DNA of 64,000 nt from Batrachochytrium dendrobatidis JAM81 (Eukaryota; Chytridiomycota; Chytridiomycetes; Rhizophydiales): positions 806,001 through 870,000 of the forward strand of contig NW_006281105.1 in assembly GCF_000203795.2 (NCBI RefSeq), given 5' to 3'. Each line of letters begins with the position of its first letter. Within the stretch, counting starts at the first letter, position 1. This document shows positions 1 through 14,686 of this stretch, piece after piece. Position numbers and translations under genes: made by a program. The notes under the pieces are model-generated. The model did not search any database, was not told the origin of the DNA, and saw nothing but the letters and a program-made list of their open reading frames with translations.

Positions 1-3000
1 CAAAAATTGAAACAAGTTGATGCGCTAGAATCCAAGAAAAAATCCATCAGACAAAACTTGATTGATCAAAAACAGCCGCCACCAATCGACTTTAGCTGCA
101 TCAAACGTTTATTTCTGATTCAGATATGTATTCGACCAGGCACAGAAATTTGCTCCGAGACCCATGATATAAAGCATACACAAGATATTGAAAAATCTCA
201 TGTTTTGAATACGATACAGCTGATGCCAGATCTGGATTCCGTTCAGTCATCCTTAAAAAAACTATTCACACTCCCGCAAACATTGACATTCAGCACTATT
301 CCTTGCATCGAGTCTTTGTTGTTTTCCAAAATGGTTTTTACTGAAGATGCAATGCATATTAAAACACTGAATAGTAGGCATCAACTAATAATTGATGGAA
401 AATATTACATCAATGCTATTTTAGCACACGTGAAGCCAAAGATCCAATCACTATTGCATCAGTATCAAAAATTTGAACATCTTATTCAATGTGATATGAC
501 TAGTATGTTAATTTCAACCACTTGCCTTGAAGAAATGGAATTTCCCGTTAAACAATTGAACTGTGCCATCCAAGAAATTCCGAATATTTCACCAGACCGT
601 GTTGATTTTCATCCATTTGTAGTCGAATGTGGAGTACTCAAACAAACTTATCTTGACCTTGCTAAATCCAAGCTTAAATCTATTCAATCCGAGCTGGAAG
701 GTCGTATCAATGTGGTATGCGAACGACTCTTGCTGAAATATAAGAATCTAAACAGCCATATATCAGTGGATCCTCAAAGCGATTCTCATGCATGGCAACT
801 GCTTAAATACTGGATGGGTAAATGCAAGATGTTTACAATTGGATATTTTAAAGAGGTTGGTGTGCTAAATGCTTTTCTGATATTCATATTTAGCAAATCA
901 ACTATTATTCGACTATTCTAACCAGTCTGTATTTTTGGTTTAGTTTGAAAATATCCAAAAAATTTGGAACTTTATAAACGATGCTGAAATGCATTTAAGC
1001 GATTACACAAGCAATATATACTGGGAAGCGTTCAAATGGCCAAATCGGGTGCTTGATCAGATTAGTCGAGCAAAAACCATGCTGAATGCAAATAAAGAGC
1101 TCATTATTTGTCAAATCACAGCCGACAAGATTCAAGCCGAGTCTACTATTGTTTCGTTTAAAGCAAAAATTCACGAGCTGTCTAACATTTCAGACCTGGA
1201 AACACTCCTTAAAACAAGCAGCATCCAAAACGACATGCTATCCGAACTAAATGCTATCAAAGATCTCTCCTTTCGTGTACAGCAACGTGAAAAACAAATG
1301 GAGTGCTCAAAGAGCACATTCAATGAGCTTGCCGATATCATTGCTTCTTTTGAATCATATCAAGATTTGCTTCATTTGTCACAAGATTCGTTGGAGCTCA
1401 TGAAAAACTGGACAAGCAAGTATTTTATTGAATTAGATGGCGAAAAAATCATTTCAATTGTAGCATCATGGAGTGCAACTATTCATAAATTGCTTCAGGC
1501 GTTTGTACATACTCCAAAATCTAAAGCCATTGTTGAGATACTTAAAACCCGCGTGGACGATTTTTGCAGAAACACGCAGGTAATAACAGCATTGCGAAAT
1601 CCAGCATTACAAGCAAGTCATTGGGAACAAATATCTGCCATCACAGGCCTGACACTGGAAGATTTTTCAGCGCTTTGTTTAAGCCAGGTTCTTGACCTAG
1701 ATCTTGAGCTGGTGCAAGATACTATAGTTGACATCAGTAACGAAGCCAGCATCGAGTATCGATTAGAGTCAGAGATTGAAATCATGAGAGTTGATTTGTT
1801 AACCAAAGAGTTTTGTTTAAAACCCTTTTATTCGACCGAATACACAATTATAAACAACTTTCAAGATCCGCTAGATGTTCTCTACAATCAACTCCAGCAA
1901 TGCCAAGTGCTGATTAAAGCTGCTATTGGTACAGGCGCGATGCCAAAAATTGAGCAGTGGGCCAAGAAAATCCATCAAGCTCAGGATCTACTTTACATTT
2001 GGTCAGAAGTTCAAGCCAAATTTACTCTTCTGTACCCTCTCATGACAAACAAGGACAATTTTTTGCTTTTAGGAGATAGAAATCTGGAAGAGTTTACAAT
2101 TGTTTCCAAAACAATGACTATTTTTTCAGAAATTGTTACCAAGGCCAAAAAGTATATCACTTTGCTTCATCGAACAGATTTGCATGAAATCATTCAAGGA
2201 GGAGATACGCGACTGCGCTTTATATTGGGAAACATGGACAGTTTTTTGTATGCTAAGCGATCATTGTGTCCTCGCCTATATTTGGTTTCTGATGAAGAGG
2301 TTCAAAAAACATTGTCCTGCATAGATACGGTGCAATTATCTGCCGCTGTATCAAAATATTTCGATGGTGTCGATCAGCTTCTTTTTGGCTCACAAGTAAA
2401 AAACGCTGATATAGATGACCAGAGCTTCCATGTCCAGCTAAATTCTCCAAATGATCAAATATTAGAATCTGTGATACATGAGCATACATCTGTTTTACCA
2501 GTTGATCCTGATAAAGTGCAAAATACTTTGATTATAGGAGTAATGAGTCACCATGGTGAAAAACTGTATTTTCAACAGCCAATACCGTTTTTTAAAAATA
2601 TTGAATCGGTAATTCTCCAAATTGAAGCAGAGTTACAGAATAGTTTGCAACACGCAATTCAATCCGCCTGGACAGATTTAAGCAGCGCAACGTCTTGGAT
2701 TTCTGCATCGTATTTGACACTTCCCCTGCAAGCTACTCTGGTAGCTTTACAAGGAAAATGCTGGGAAAAATTGGCGCTTTTTCAACATCATTCCGAAGAC
2801 GTATCTCACAAGGAGTTCCGTTTGACCATTATCAGTAGCATAGATACTCTTGTTGCAGACTGTCGAACAGAAAATTCTGCTTTGGTCCGCTTTGTGTGCG
2901 AGTCTATCATTGCTACATTAATATCAAGCTTAAATCTTGTAGAGCAAAGATCGACCAAGCAACAATTGATTGTAAACCCTCCATTGATACAGTACCAATT

Positions 3001-6000
3001 GTCTGATTCCGGAAAACTATCACTAAATTTTACTACCACTCCAGATTTTAAATACCCTTATGGATACGAATACCAAGGAACTAACGCACGAAATATATTA
3101 TCCTGTTCAATGCTTTGCACCCTCGACAATCTACAATCTGTTTTATCTCAAAACCAGTTTGCAGCGCTTTATGGAAAAGATAAAAGCAACAAATTAACTA
3201 CAATTTTGGAGCTGTCTCATTTTGCTGGATACACATGTTTGGTCATTAACTGTGCTATTCTATTTTGCCATTCATCATTTGAAAACGTATATCGTGCATT
3301 TTCAAAGACTCGCTCATGGCTTGTTTTGCAGAATGTTCATTCCACCTCGCAAAAAATTCTTGGATTGATAGGAGAGTATATACGTTCCGATAAACAAAAC
3401 TTGACCATTCAATCTACACTGTATTGTGATCAACAAAGCCATCAAAGCAAGCTACATGAAATGATAAAAAACCCATTTCCTGCTATTTTTGCAACATTGC
3501 CATCTATGCATTTCTGGAAACATCTGCCCAATAATTTTCGGCAGCTTTTTCGACCCACAGCTAGAGTTTTACCAAACAGTCGAGTAATTGTTGAAGCTTT
3601 GCTTGCTGCAAAATGGTACAAGTCATCAAGAGAGCTGGCCAGTAAATTTGAAATATTTACAGAGTTGATCCCGGTTTGCTTTTCTGGAGGTTTCCACTGC
3701 AATATAAGCTGTGTCTGTCGTATCATTAGGGATCGTCTACCCTATTGCACTGCACAATCGCCATTTTTAGAAGCAACTCTAGTTGTAAAAGCAATTCAAA
3801 GTATTTTTTTGCCAATGCTATCTCAAGATGAAGGGCGGACATTATCTGAACTACTTCAAGATGTTTTTGGTTGTAGCGTTTCTAATCGGTCGCCTCAATA
3901 TTTCGAGTCAAAAGATGAAACCTATGTCGAATATAGAAAAAGTCATTTGCAAGCTACTAGTGAAAGCATGGGCTTGCATGTTACAGAGTCAGTTTTACAA
4001 AAGGCAATACAGCTTTTTGATACACTGGCAGCTGGAAATCACCAAGTCGTGTTAGTTGGAAGATCGGCTTCGGGAAAATCAACCTGTTGGAATTTGGTAA
4101 AAAACGCATTGCATTCTTGGAAACAAAGCAACTTGGAGTACCCTAAAGTATTTGAGTGTTTTCCTGCATGCTTTCCAGCTACACGATTACCAAAACACGC
4201 AGATTTTAAAGCATTCAAAGACAGTATTTTGAGAAAAACATATTACCGTGCCAGTGAATTTTCAGCTAGCAATGTAAGCTACTTGATTTTTTCATTTATT
4301 GGATAGTACTGAGTAGCTCGTAGGTGCTGATTTGAAAATGCAATTATAATTTGTTTTACCAATTAGGAACATATACTTGCAAAAGATACCAAACATCAAC
4401 AGAATCCTGTAGTTGCTGGTTATGCGTGGATTGTATTAGACGAAGGAGATGATTGTGATGAGATGGATATGATATATAACATTTTTTCACTCGAGGGTAA
4501 TACTTTTAATCAGGCTGAACCAGCTGGTAAGAAAACACTTGTTCGTATAATTCACAAGGTTACTCAGCTGGCCGCCTTTTCACCAAGGCAGATTACTGCT
4601 GCTCCAATAGTATTTTTTGATGGCTCCAAGTTGCTTAGCGAGCATATTGTGCATTCTACAATCAATAGAGCACCATCATTTATTTCACATCTCAAGCCAC
4701 TTTTTCTGCATATATTTCACCAACTAATTGTCCCAGCGGTGCAATTTAAGCATGCAGTTGGTATAGCCAAACAAATAGACACGGCAATTGAAAGATTCGC
4801 TGTAGAACAGGTGTACAAACTACTGTTTGCTTTATTCATCGAGTTTGGTATTCAAGGACTTTCTCGGCTTACATACCACGAACAATGCATCTGGACTGTA
4901 TCGAGTGCTCTATTTAGCATTATATGGGTGATTGGAGCACAGCGACACTTTTCCGATCGTATTAGATTTGATTTGTTTGTTCGAGAAAAGTTGACTGTTG
5001 GACCGCTGAAAAAACTTGAGCAATTGATGGGACTTTCTGGCAAACTTTTTGTAAATGGTGTTGCTTTTCCTTCTACTGGCACAGTGTTTGACTTTACGTT
5101 TGATGACAAACATATGTGCTGGACTCCGTGGAGTCTAGATCATTCGAAACAGAGAGAGTTCGACTGTGTAAATCCAACTATTTGGAATATTGACGCAGTG
5201 CGTATCCAACGATTGGCTGGTCTTTATCTCTCTCAAAATCAGCATGTGTTGATAGACGGTTTAAGCGGGGTTGGAAAATCACACATTGGGCTTGCAACAA
5301 TGTCAGAGTTTGTTTCAAGCTCTGACAAATATCTAAATGATATTTCCAAATATCTATTTACTCAAAATATGGACATGGAATGTTTCAAAAAACACGTCGA
5401 GGCTGGACTTTTTGTGAAAAGTCACAACACGATGGGTATCCCATCTGGACAAAAAAGATTGCTTTTTGTCGACGATTTAAATGGAGCTTTGTTGGAACAG
5501 GACAAGACAGTATTTGAAACTTTGCGCATGCTCATGTCAACATCTAGTTGGTATTCAAACAAAGATATTCAGCATATTGAGGACGTTTCAATAGTTGCAA
5601 CATATCGAATTGCAAGCGAGTACGCAGAATTACCAGTCAGATTTCTTCGATACTTTTCTATTATTACTCTTGATGATAACGATGCAGATCGTTTGAATGA
5701 CATTGGAATGGCTTGCTTTACTTGTTACTCCAATGTTCAAGATTTGCTCAAACTATGCTCTAAATTTATTCAAGCAACCCTCGACTTGTGTCATCGTCTA
5801 CGTCTTCAATTTCCACAATCTATGCAAAATCCACACTATATTTTTTCAATGCGCGACATGGTCGGCATTATCCGCAATGTTGGTATGCAAAGCAAACGTT
5901 GCACTAGTACTATACCACTACTTTGCTGTTGGCTATATAGTAGCTTGCGTGTATGGTCCGATCGACTTGAAGATGCAGAGTCAAAAACCATGTATGACAA

Positions 6001-9000
6001 AGTTGTCAAGGATGTGACGAGTATCCATTTTGCAGTGCCGTTTGACGATGTTTTTCAAGTTTCAGACGATACTTTTTTGTATTCCCGGTATCTATTGCTT
6101 CATGATACTGCTGCAAATCAATCTGACATACTAGTCTCACACACGCCAGAAACACTTGTAACCACAATTTTTAATCTACCATCCATCAAAAATGATCCAG
6201 GATTGGCATCAGTACGACATCCTCATGGAGTTATATGGGCTATCAAGATAGCATGCATACTTGGTATCATGGAGCAATCTGCTGCGTTAGTTGGAAACAA
6301 TATTGGAGACCACTGTTTTTTGGCAAAATTATCAAGCATGATTTTAAAAGCCGAGTTTTACTCTTACTCGATCTCTGTCTCGAATAGTAAAACTTTACAA
6401 ATCAGTGCATGGAACAACTTTCTTTTGAAAATACTAAACAGAGCATCTAATAATATGCTCGTAATCGCATACATAGATAGTTCTATAATTTCTCAATCCA
6501 TGTGGCAAGATGTGCAATATATTCTTAAATTTGGTGTAAAATCCGACTTTGTCGATCAGATTTTAACAAGCACAGTGCAAAGTCGCATTTTGGAATACAT
6601 GAGAAATTTCAAGCAAGAAAGCTCGCAAAAATACACTAACGAAAAACGTCAAATCAAAGAAATCTGTCTAGACTTTATCAAGTCAAAAATTCGGTTTGTA
6701 ATTGGAGAAATAGGAAATGCACACAACTCGGACTGGGTAGCCTTGGCATCACATTACCCTTGGATTCCCTTTACCTTTTCTGTGATGCGAGTTCAAGAAT
6801 GGGACGTATCCACCGTGGCATATGTGATGCATTGCTTTTTTGAGGTAGAAAACCTTTCAGTAATGTATAATGATTGTGACTGGCTATCACGGTTTTTCGT
6901 GGCTGTATCGCATATAATTCCTACGCTATCCCAAGCCGAGTATTCAGAAACAAGATCAACACCACGATATTCCCCAAACACATTGCTAAACTCTATACGA
7001 ATTTTTGCATCAGAGTTGGGAAAACGCCTTCAATCCCACATGCAAACTATAGCATACACAGAGATTGCAGCGAAAAAAATATCTACTATATTTCAGCACG
7101 AGCTTGAATTACATGAGGATAAAAGCCGCCTGTTGAAAGTAAGTACATGACTTTAAATGCAATATATACAATCTATATATGTTTGCTGATATATATACCA
7201 TATATAGTCGGTAGAAACTCTTAGTGCACAAATAAGTGCCACATTACAAACCATTGAAAAGACTCGTGCTGAACGAGAGATCCAAAATGAGGAGCTGAAA
7301 ATTCAGAAAGATGGTTTAAAGAAATGGGAGACTGAGCTGCAATATTTGCAAGTTGTTTATCAAAGTGAGATTGAAAAGGCTTTATTGCCATTTGAAGCCT
7401 CTATCGATGAAATCAAGTTGTTGGAAAGAAGTGACATATACGATCTAAAAGGCATTGATGATCCTTGCAATGGAATATTATTGATTTTTGAAGCAATTAC
7501 GCAAATCCTGCAACATCAATCTCTTCCAAACGAGTCAGAATGGGAATCGGCTCGAAGACTTATTTCAACTCCAAGTTTTTTGAGTGATGTTTTAAAAGTT
7601 GATAAAGACGATATCTCTTCTTTGATTTGGTACGAAATTGAGCGTTGTGCTAAGCACGTCGATTTTGACTCTCCAAAAGTAAAGTCTCAGTCCAAAGCAG
7701 CCTCATATTTTCAAACTTGGATCAGATGTCTGGAAAAATATCACAAGGCAACATTGATTTGGGGTCCTCAGAAAAGACAAATACACGAACTTGAAGACAA
7801 GATATCCAAGCAAAGCCAGCATATCCGGGAAATAGACACTAGCATTGTGAATTCAAACGTTTTACTAAAAACATGCAAAACATCATTTGAAAAACTGATG
7901 CGACAACAAGAGGAGCTTCAGCGAGCAATCAAAAACGCTGACAACACGCTATTAACAGCATCCACTCTGATAAGTTCACTGCAAAAATTATACACGGGTT
8001 ACCAAAATGATCTTGTCGAAAAAAGTAGTTTATTTTACCAATTGGTCATACAGTCGCTTCTGTTTGCATGCAATGTCACATATGCTGGACCATGCTCTCC
8101 CAAAATCCGTGCGTGGATAATCCAACAGTGTCAGCAGTTTTTGATTGATATTAACCCTGCAATCATGAATTTTAAAGAAATCATGGATAAAAACAAATTT
8201 TGTTTTGTTGACTATATATCTGATGGTCGACCACAGGATATGTATTTGGTATTGGGATTTCCTCCCAGTGATGATATTCTGGAGTCTGCATTAATAAGCA
8301 CACACCATTGTCAGCTTCCATTAATTTGGGATCCATATCACCAATCTCAAAACTGGATTGCAGCATTAAATAGAGTGAGCGAATGCAAATCATTTAATGC
8401 AGAAAACCCAAACATTTTTGATCAATTGATGCAGTCTATACAAATGGGATCAACATGCATTCTTTTACTTGACAGTGTTGATATTCCGCCAATCATTGAA
8501 AGTCTTATTGTTGCAATGAGCTCCCGATTACTGTTTTCAACTGCACAAAAAAGTAAAATCTCGTGGAATTTGCAAGGATCACGACAAGTTAGTATCGGTT
8601 CTACATTTTCCATGTATCTTATAGTGCGTCTACCCAAAAAGGAAAGTCTGTGGCGAAACTGGATGAGGTATACTGCTGAGGTGCAAATACCTATTGAAAA
8701 TAGTCATATTTTAAACCTTGTACAAGAAACAATCTTAAAAGTCGATAATCCTGAATTGCATACACGTAAAACTCATCTTCAAGTTTCTAGCTCCAATAGG
8801 TTTGGTCTTTTAAAAACTCTTCGATCTAGAGGAGTCAATTTTTGTGGAAAGCTGGGAATCTGTGATGTCACTGGTGGCGACATTTACCGTAGTATTATTG
8901 ATGTTGAACAGCAGATTACTACCAATCAAAAAGATGAAGAAACTACAGTAGAGGCACTGGTTCAAGTGGACAAGGAGCTTGTATGGTATATAGAGGTATC

Positions 9001-11964
9001 TCAAGCATTGACCAGCATATATCTGGGATTACAGAGATTACGACTGGCACGTCCGGAATACACGTATTCTGTTGATTGGTTTATTGGAATTTGCAATACT
9101 CAAGCCAAGCTGTCCAAAAAAGAAATCAAACAAAACCCAAAATCATTTTTACGCATGGTTGTTGATAGTGTGTGCAAATCTGCTTCCATTGGATTAGCAG
9201 TTCAGGATCGGACTATTTTGTTGTTTATCATTTCAAAAACCATTGCAGATGTGTCTTATTTTGGCGCAGGCGAAAACGGATTTTCAGAAACCTATTTGCG
9301 ACACATGATTGGTGCACCTAAAAAGATAGTCAACGTTTTACCAGGAAAAACTTGCTCAACTCTTACCGCATCAAACCCTGCAACTGATTGGTTGGATAAT
9401 GAGAAATGGACTGACGTTTTACAACTCTCCACAGTTTCTAATTTTTCAAGATTTGCGTTGGATTTTTCTAGCTATGCTAACAGGGCCACGACTCCTGTGC
9501 TCGAGTCCAGCTGGGAGGATATTGGCAATGCTGTCGATCCCATCAGTATAGATTTTCCTCCTCCATGGAATACTAGTCTCACCTCTGTGGAAAAAATGTT
9601 GGTGTTGAAGACCCTAAGACCCGATATACTTGACAGTATTTTAAAGCAGTATGCCCAGTTAGTATTAGGAACTCAAATTTTTGATGAAGTTTTCCCTGTA
9701 GACCCATGGCTGCGTGGATACCATGATTCGGCTCCGACAGTTCCCATTATTGTTTGTGCAAAAGGCAACGAAGATCCAATCAAGCCAATTATAAAGCTTG
9801 CTTTCAAACGTCGACTCGCCAATCCTAACCTCGTTATTTTGTCCATTTCTGCCTTGACAAGTCTTGAATCATCGCGCTTGGAAGAATATGTGGCAAATGG
9901 TCGTTGGATTGTAGTCTATACAAACTGCTGCCCATATGATTATTTGTCTTTATTTTCAAATCAGATTTCCGTTTTACTGAATGCTCAAATTGAAAAGGTT
10001 TCCAGCTTTCGCCTATGGCTTGTTGTCGATCAACAAACTGTGTGTTTGACACCGACAAAAGTAGTGCGTGTTTGGTACGAACATAATCGAGACTACCGCA
10101 TATATTTGGAAGAGGCATTGTATGCAATCGAAGACGCCATGTCCTATGAGTCCAAAACACCCACCGCATATAGAAACTTTCTTTTTGGTCTTTGTTTTTT
10201 CTATGCCAAACTTCGAAGTCAACTAAATTTATTGCACTTGGACATCTGTGGTACCATGGACTATCAAATCAGCGATCTGAATAACTCGATCAAACTATTA
10301 CGACGATTCTTTGCTCAAAAAGCTGCCACGAATGACTCTACGGCACTCATTCACGACGTTTATCAATATGTGTGCGAGGTAGCATTTAAATATCAGCTAC
10401 CGACCAGATGGGAAATAAGGCTACTGCATACTTGGTTTTCAGATACCATGAAGCAATTATGGACTCAGTGCGAGAAAAATGGAGCCAATAGTCCAAGTTT
10501 GGTCAGATATTTTGGAAGTACATCTCAAAAAGAACATGATCGAAGATATGACTGTCTAAGCAAACTTCCATATGGACCTGATCCTGGCTCCGCAATTTCT
10601 AATCTAATAGGTGGAATCAAATGCCTTCCTATTCTACATTCCGATCCTCGTGTTGTAACTTCTCTGCAAAAATGTTGGCCAGAATTGATATGCGTTCCAA
10701 AAAAACTTGAGTGGAGAAATGATGAGAGTTTCCCCAAATATCTCCAATCGATTTTGGATCGAGTTAATAACGTTATCGTTGGAACAGTTTTTGAAGTACA
10801 ATGTCTAAAATCTATAAAACCCCGAAAAAATAAGCCTAGCGATAATGCAATACCAAACCATTCAGCAGATTCTACTACTGTGCTTGAAAGTCACAAGTTT
10901 GCATGTACAACAACTGGGACTAATAGTTCCAGAAAAAACAAAATCCCAAAGTTTGTGGATGCCGTGTTGCACACAAATGTTGTAAGCTACCTATATTTGC
11001 TCCGAGTTATCAAGCAGAGCTTGACTCGATCAATCTATGCTTTTCAAGGACGCTTGGAAATGGATTTTAAAATCAAAACACTTGTTCAAGAAATCTATTG
11101 TCAGCATATTCCAACAGAGTGGATACTCAATGGATACACATATGCCTCTCAGCGTACTTTTCCCGATTGGCTTGATAACTTTTTCAATCGACTAGCATTC
11201 ATCAATCGATGGTATTCAGCACGCTACTTGAAGCTTAAACCAGGCGCAAAAGAATTAATCATGTACGACTTGTCTAAAATGTTTTCTCCCAAAGCGTTTA
11301 TTCAAGGTGAGGAGTTGATTGTGCCATACTTTATCTGTAAAATGTAACGTGATATTTAACTATTGTGGATTTGTGGTGGGCGACCTTTAAACTAGCCATT
11401 TTGATGGATACAGCAATTGTTTATAAAGAAAAAGTCGAAGATTTAGATATAGAGGTGATTATGATGTCAGGAAAACAGACTGCACCTGCAGAGCGAGGCT
11501 GTTATGTGTCTGGATTACATCTTTTTGGTGCTTCATTTGATTTTCACAAAAATGTATTGTGTAAAAATCAACCCTCAAAACTCGAGACTGCGTTGCCATG
11601 TGTAGGTTTTATGGTTTACAGTTGGATCATATTGTAAAATGAGTGCTTATATTGTACATCATTATAGGTATGGCTTCAACCTGTATCAAAAATTGCACCC
11701 ATAAAACCAGGAAAATCACCCAACCTCGAAGTTCCGAGGCCGAAAATGGCTATGCTACGCACGCGCCAACGAATAGGTTGTCCAGTATACATCTATCATT
11801 CCAAAAATACACTTGAAAACAAAGATCTTGATGATTGTTCCAAGTCGGCCAATACTGGAACGCCCAGTCCTGAAGATCTATACTTGTTTTATGCCGAGTT
11901 TTCTACCGAAGTTCCAGTGAAATTTTGGATTGAAAAAAATATCTCGATAGTATGCGAAGTTTAG
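1..11964 (+). CDS. Divergent dynein heavy chain-like protein, 5' end outside window
   Basis: Dynein heavy-chain family ATPase, 3852 residues visible and open at the left edge. Exons: <1-855, 944-4273, 4367-7138, 7208-11306, 11396-11601, 11668-11964. In order I see the tail and linker, AAA1 (nt about 3000-3900), AAA2 (P-loop GRSASGKST, nt 4054-4083), AAA3 (P-loop GLSGVGKS near nt 5260; Walker B LLFVDDLN, nt 5460-5484), AAA4 (near 6290), a coiled-coil stalk with a microtubule-binding-like tip (about 7080-8000), AAA5, AAA6 and the full C-terminal domain. The usual AAA1 P-loop GPAGTGKT is replaced by LYGKDKSNKLT (nt 3161-3201) and its Walker B by LVLQNVHS, with no acidic residue; AAA4 reads GNNIGDHCF instead of GVGGSGKQS. 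Ordinary force generation by AAA1 hydrolysis is therefore unlikely. It could belong to the DNHD1-type divergent dyneins. Family membership is certain; the subfamily is inference. Confidence 0.9.
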
Positions 11965-12614
11965 CTATTCGACTGCAACTACTACTCTTGTACTGATAGT
12001 AGTATATGTTTCTAATATTTTGTTAGCACACGATTAATACAATTCCTATTCAAACTCACAATTTAATGCGTTAATAAACTGAATTTGTTTGTCATTAGCT
12101 ATCATCACTCCCTGAGATCCATCCCCAAGCCAATAAACTGATTTGCTAGACCGTCATGCTTATTTAAAATGGATTTCTAATTGCACTGCATTGTTTAATA
12201 GTAGCACATTTAATTTATAGTAAGTATTGGTTAAAGATTCTCTGACTGAAAGCAACAAGTGTAATAGGCAGATTCCACAATTCATTCGCCGTGGTGATTG
12301 CCAATTCTAAAATTCATGAAAGGCTAAAGGAGATGTTAATATATTTGCAGCCATAAAATATATTGTTTAAACCAATCATTCTGGGTAGCATATCTATCGG
12401 TTATAGACTCGGAATCCAATGCTACATTGGCTTAAACAAGTTTAGTATCTTTTAAAACTTCAAAATTAGAAATAATGTAAAAGGACAACTCATCATGGTA
12501 CACTCTCTGCAGTATAATACGTCCTAGATGAGGTTGATATCACGCTTTCAGTTTCAACATTATCCATGGTCAATGCATGCTTCCAAAAACATTTATTTAT
12601 AAGTCATTGAGTGT
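11965..12614. other. Intergenic, convergent 3' ends
   Basis: This 650-bp AT-rich spacer lies between the 3' ends of the dynein-like gene (+) and ERG25 (-). I see no coding exon, RNA gene or repeat in it; it presumably holds both 3' UTRs and polyadenylation sites. Confidence 0.6.
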
Positions 12615-14292
12615 TCATTGAGATTTTTTAGTAGCCTTCTTGAGCTTCCACTGTTGATATGCGTTGTCGGTTCCAAATGCCCAGTCCCACCAACGGAAAG
12701 ACGACGAGTAGTTTCCTACAAATGCCATATGATGGTAGTCGTGGAAATCTGCCCCTGCCCAAAATGGAAAGATATGACGAAGCGACTAAAGTTTAAACTA
12801 TGTAAGTAGCAATCCAGTGCAAATAGATCTAGTCAAATACAACGTATTTCCATTGCTTACCCATGGGAAATCATATCCAGAATGAGAATCAACCACTTGG
12901 ATCAGTCGAACAGCAAGCCAAACTGCCAGACTAATCACATGTAGATCGTGGAACGTCAGTACCCACACCAAAGGGCCCAAAAAGAATCCTAGACCAAGAA
13001 TAAGTGTTTCCATTGGATGTGCATATTCCGAGGCAATTCCAAATGGTGCGGAAAATTCATGATGTAATTTGTGGATGTTTTTGTAAAGAATGCCCCAGTG
13101 CAGCAGACGGTGCGCAAAGTACTGATAAAAGTCTTCCATAAACAAAAAGAACAACGAGGTGGTGATGAGATGAGAGCTGATCGAGATCAGGTCGATGGGT
13201 ATGCAAAATCATTTGTTGATATGTTAGCTTGTGGTTCAACTATGCTCAAAATCTACTATTGTGATGTATAATCAATCAGAAAGATATACCCACATGGTAG
13301 GAAAGGGGGTTTCAAGGAATCTCATGCCAAGGGCCATGGCAAGTGGATGGAAAGCCATCATCATGGGCAGCTGCAGGAAGGTTTGATGAAACATAACATG
13401 GGTTGCACATTTCCACCATTGTGCGTTTGTGATGGGCTTGACCTATTGCATAGATTAAATGTAAAACAGTCATGTTATCCGAGTCAAATCTTGTCATGTT
13501 CAAACATGGATTGGGTAATGTATATAACCGGACATTATCATGACTAAAAGCATATCATCAAGTGTCAGGGCAATACAAGGTGTATTTGGCAAAACTGCAA
13601 TGACTCAAAAGGGCGGAAGTGATAGCCAAACAGGATAGTCAAAGTAAAGACGCACTAAGCAGCGGTGATTAACCCCATGGTACACAGCAGCACGAAGCAA
13701 GACTGCAATACACACTACGGAGCACAATATCACCCCGACATTGATTGATGGCGAGAAGCCAACCAGACTACAATAAAAATACTTACATCTTGAATCTTGA
13801 ACTGTCGAAAGTATGGAATGCGATCTGCAATCATGTAGGGAATGTAGCGAGTGACAAAGACAAACTCATGCCAGAGAAACAGTACTATTGCCAGACGCAC
13901 AGCAGGTCTTTCAGTTCCATCAAATATCTCGACCCATTTACGCTCTAGAAAGTTGGGTTCATAGTGCATGCTGTCATAGATTGCCAGCAGATGAATTGAG
14001 ATATACAGATCAAGTAGTTAGTAAAGAGAAACCAGTATAAAGTGTTGATGAAAGTGAATAGTTGAAGATGTGGAAAGCAGTAATGACATGTATATCAGGC
14101 AATGCACTCAAAGAGCATCATAGACCAACAATGCCTGGTTTGTCTGTAGATGGACTATACTGCATAGCAATATATTCCAGTAAAGACAACACATTTTCAT
14201 GGATATATCAGAATTAATAACACCTACGAGACATTAATATGTCCACTTGTTGTAAGCCAGCTTGCGGCAGTTTGAGCAAACGGAGAATCCAT
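12615..14292 (-). CDS. ERG25: C-4 methylsterol oxidase (ERG25/MSMO1)
   Basis: ER-membrane di-iron oxidase that oxidises the C4 methyl groups of 4,4-dimethylsterols in ergosterol synthesis. Exons on the minus strand: 14292-14228, 13970-13787, 13442-13294, 13176-12861, 12785-12615, giving 294 residues, normal for the family. Three histidine boxes of the fatty-acid-hydroxylase superfamily are present: HRLLH (155-159), HKLHH (168-172) and HDYHH (253-257), with hydrophobic segments before and between them. The C-terminal part with [14 protein letters not shown] and [10 protein letters not shown] is typical of ERG25. The first exon (ATG at 14292) is joined through a 257-nt intron ending in a TACTAAC branch site and CAG; a 344-nt intron follows exon 2. 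One donor is GTGGGT. The start is the only Met that keeps the N-terminal exon in frame. Fe-binding residues are intact, so it should be functional. Confidence 0.93.
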
Positions 14293-14686
14293 ATGTTGAT
14301 GACTTGAAGAGTCAAGTTGAATATTGAAGATTTTAGCAAATTAAAATTGTTAAAAATCGGTTGCAATTCAAATATTTAAAGTTGACTTGATTTCACTCCT
14401 GTAACGGAAACTAGTGAATATTGTTTGGAATTGTAATGTTGTTTGCATTTCTTTCATACGATCGACTCGGTTTTACAAAATTCAAAGTAATTCCAGCAAC
14501 TTAGTGGACATTAGCAATGAATGGAATACAATTAGATGTAACCTTTCAAGTGTTGGATAAAACTCTTACCAAAAGTATTTGTGAAATAATATTGCAATTG
14601 CTGGACACTCGTTGCAAGTTTGTATAGTTTTCAACTAGAAATATTTCATAGATTGCATTTTTATTTCTTGATGCAACCCATCAAAT
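14293..14686. promoter_or_regulatory. Divergent promoter region ERG25 / CRD1
   Basis: This 394-bp spacer separates two head-to-head lipid genes, so it must hold both 5' ends. A short upstream ORF (14671-14715) overlaps the CRD1 start. I recognise no specific transcription-factor site. Confidence 0.5.

Noticed and set aside
12600..14300. Sphingolipid or fatty acid 2-hydroxylase instead of ERG25
   Set aside because: The spacing of histidine boxes and the [24 protein letters not shown] end are specific to the methylsterol oxidase group; no cytochrome b5 domain.
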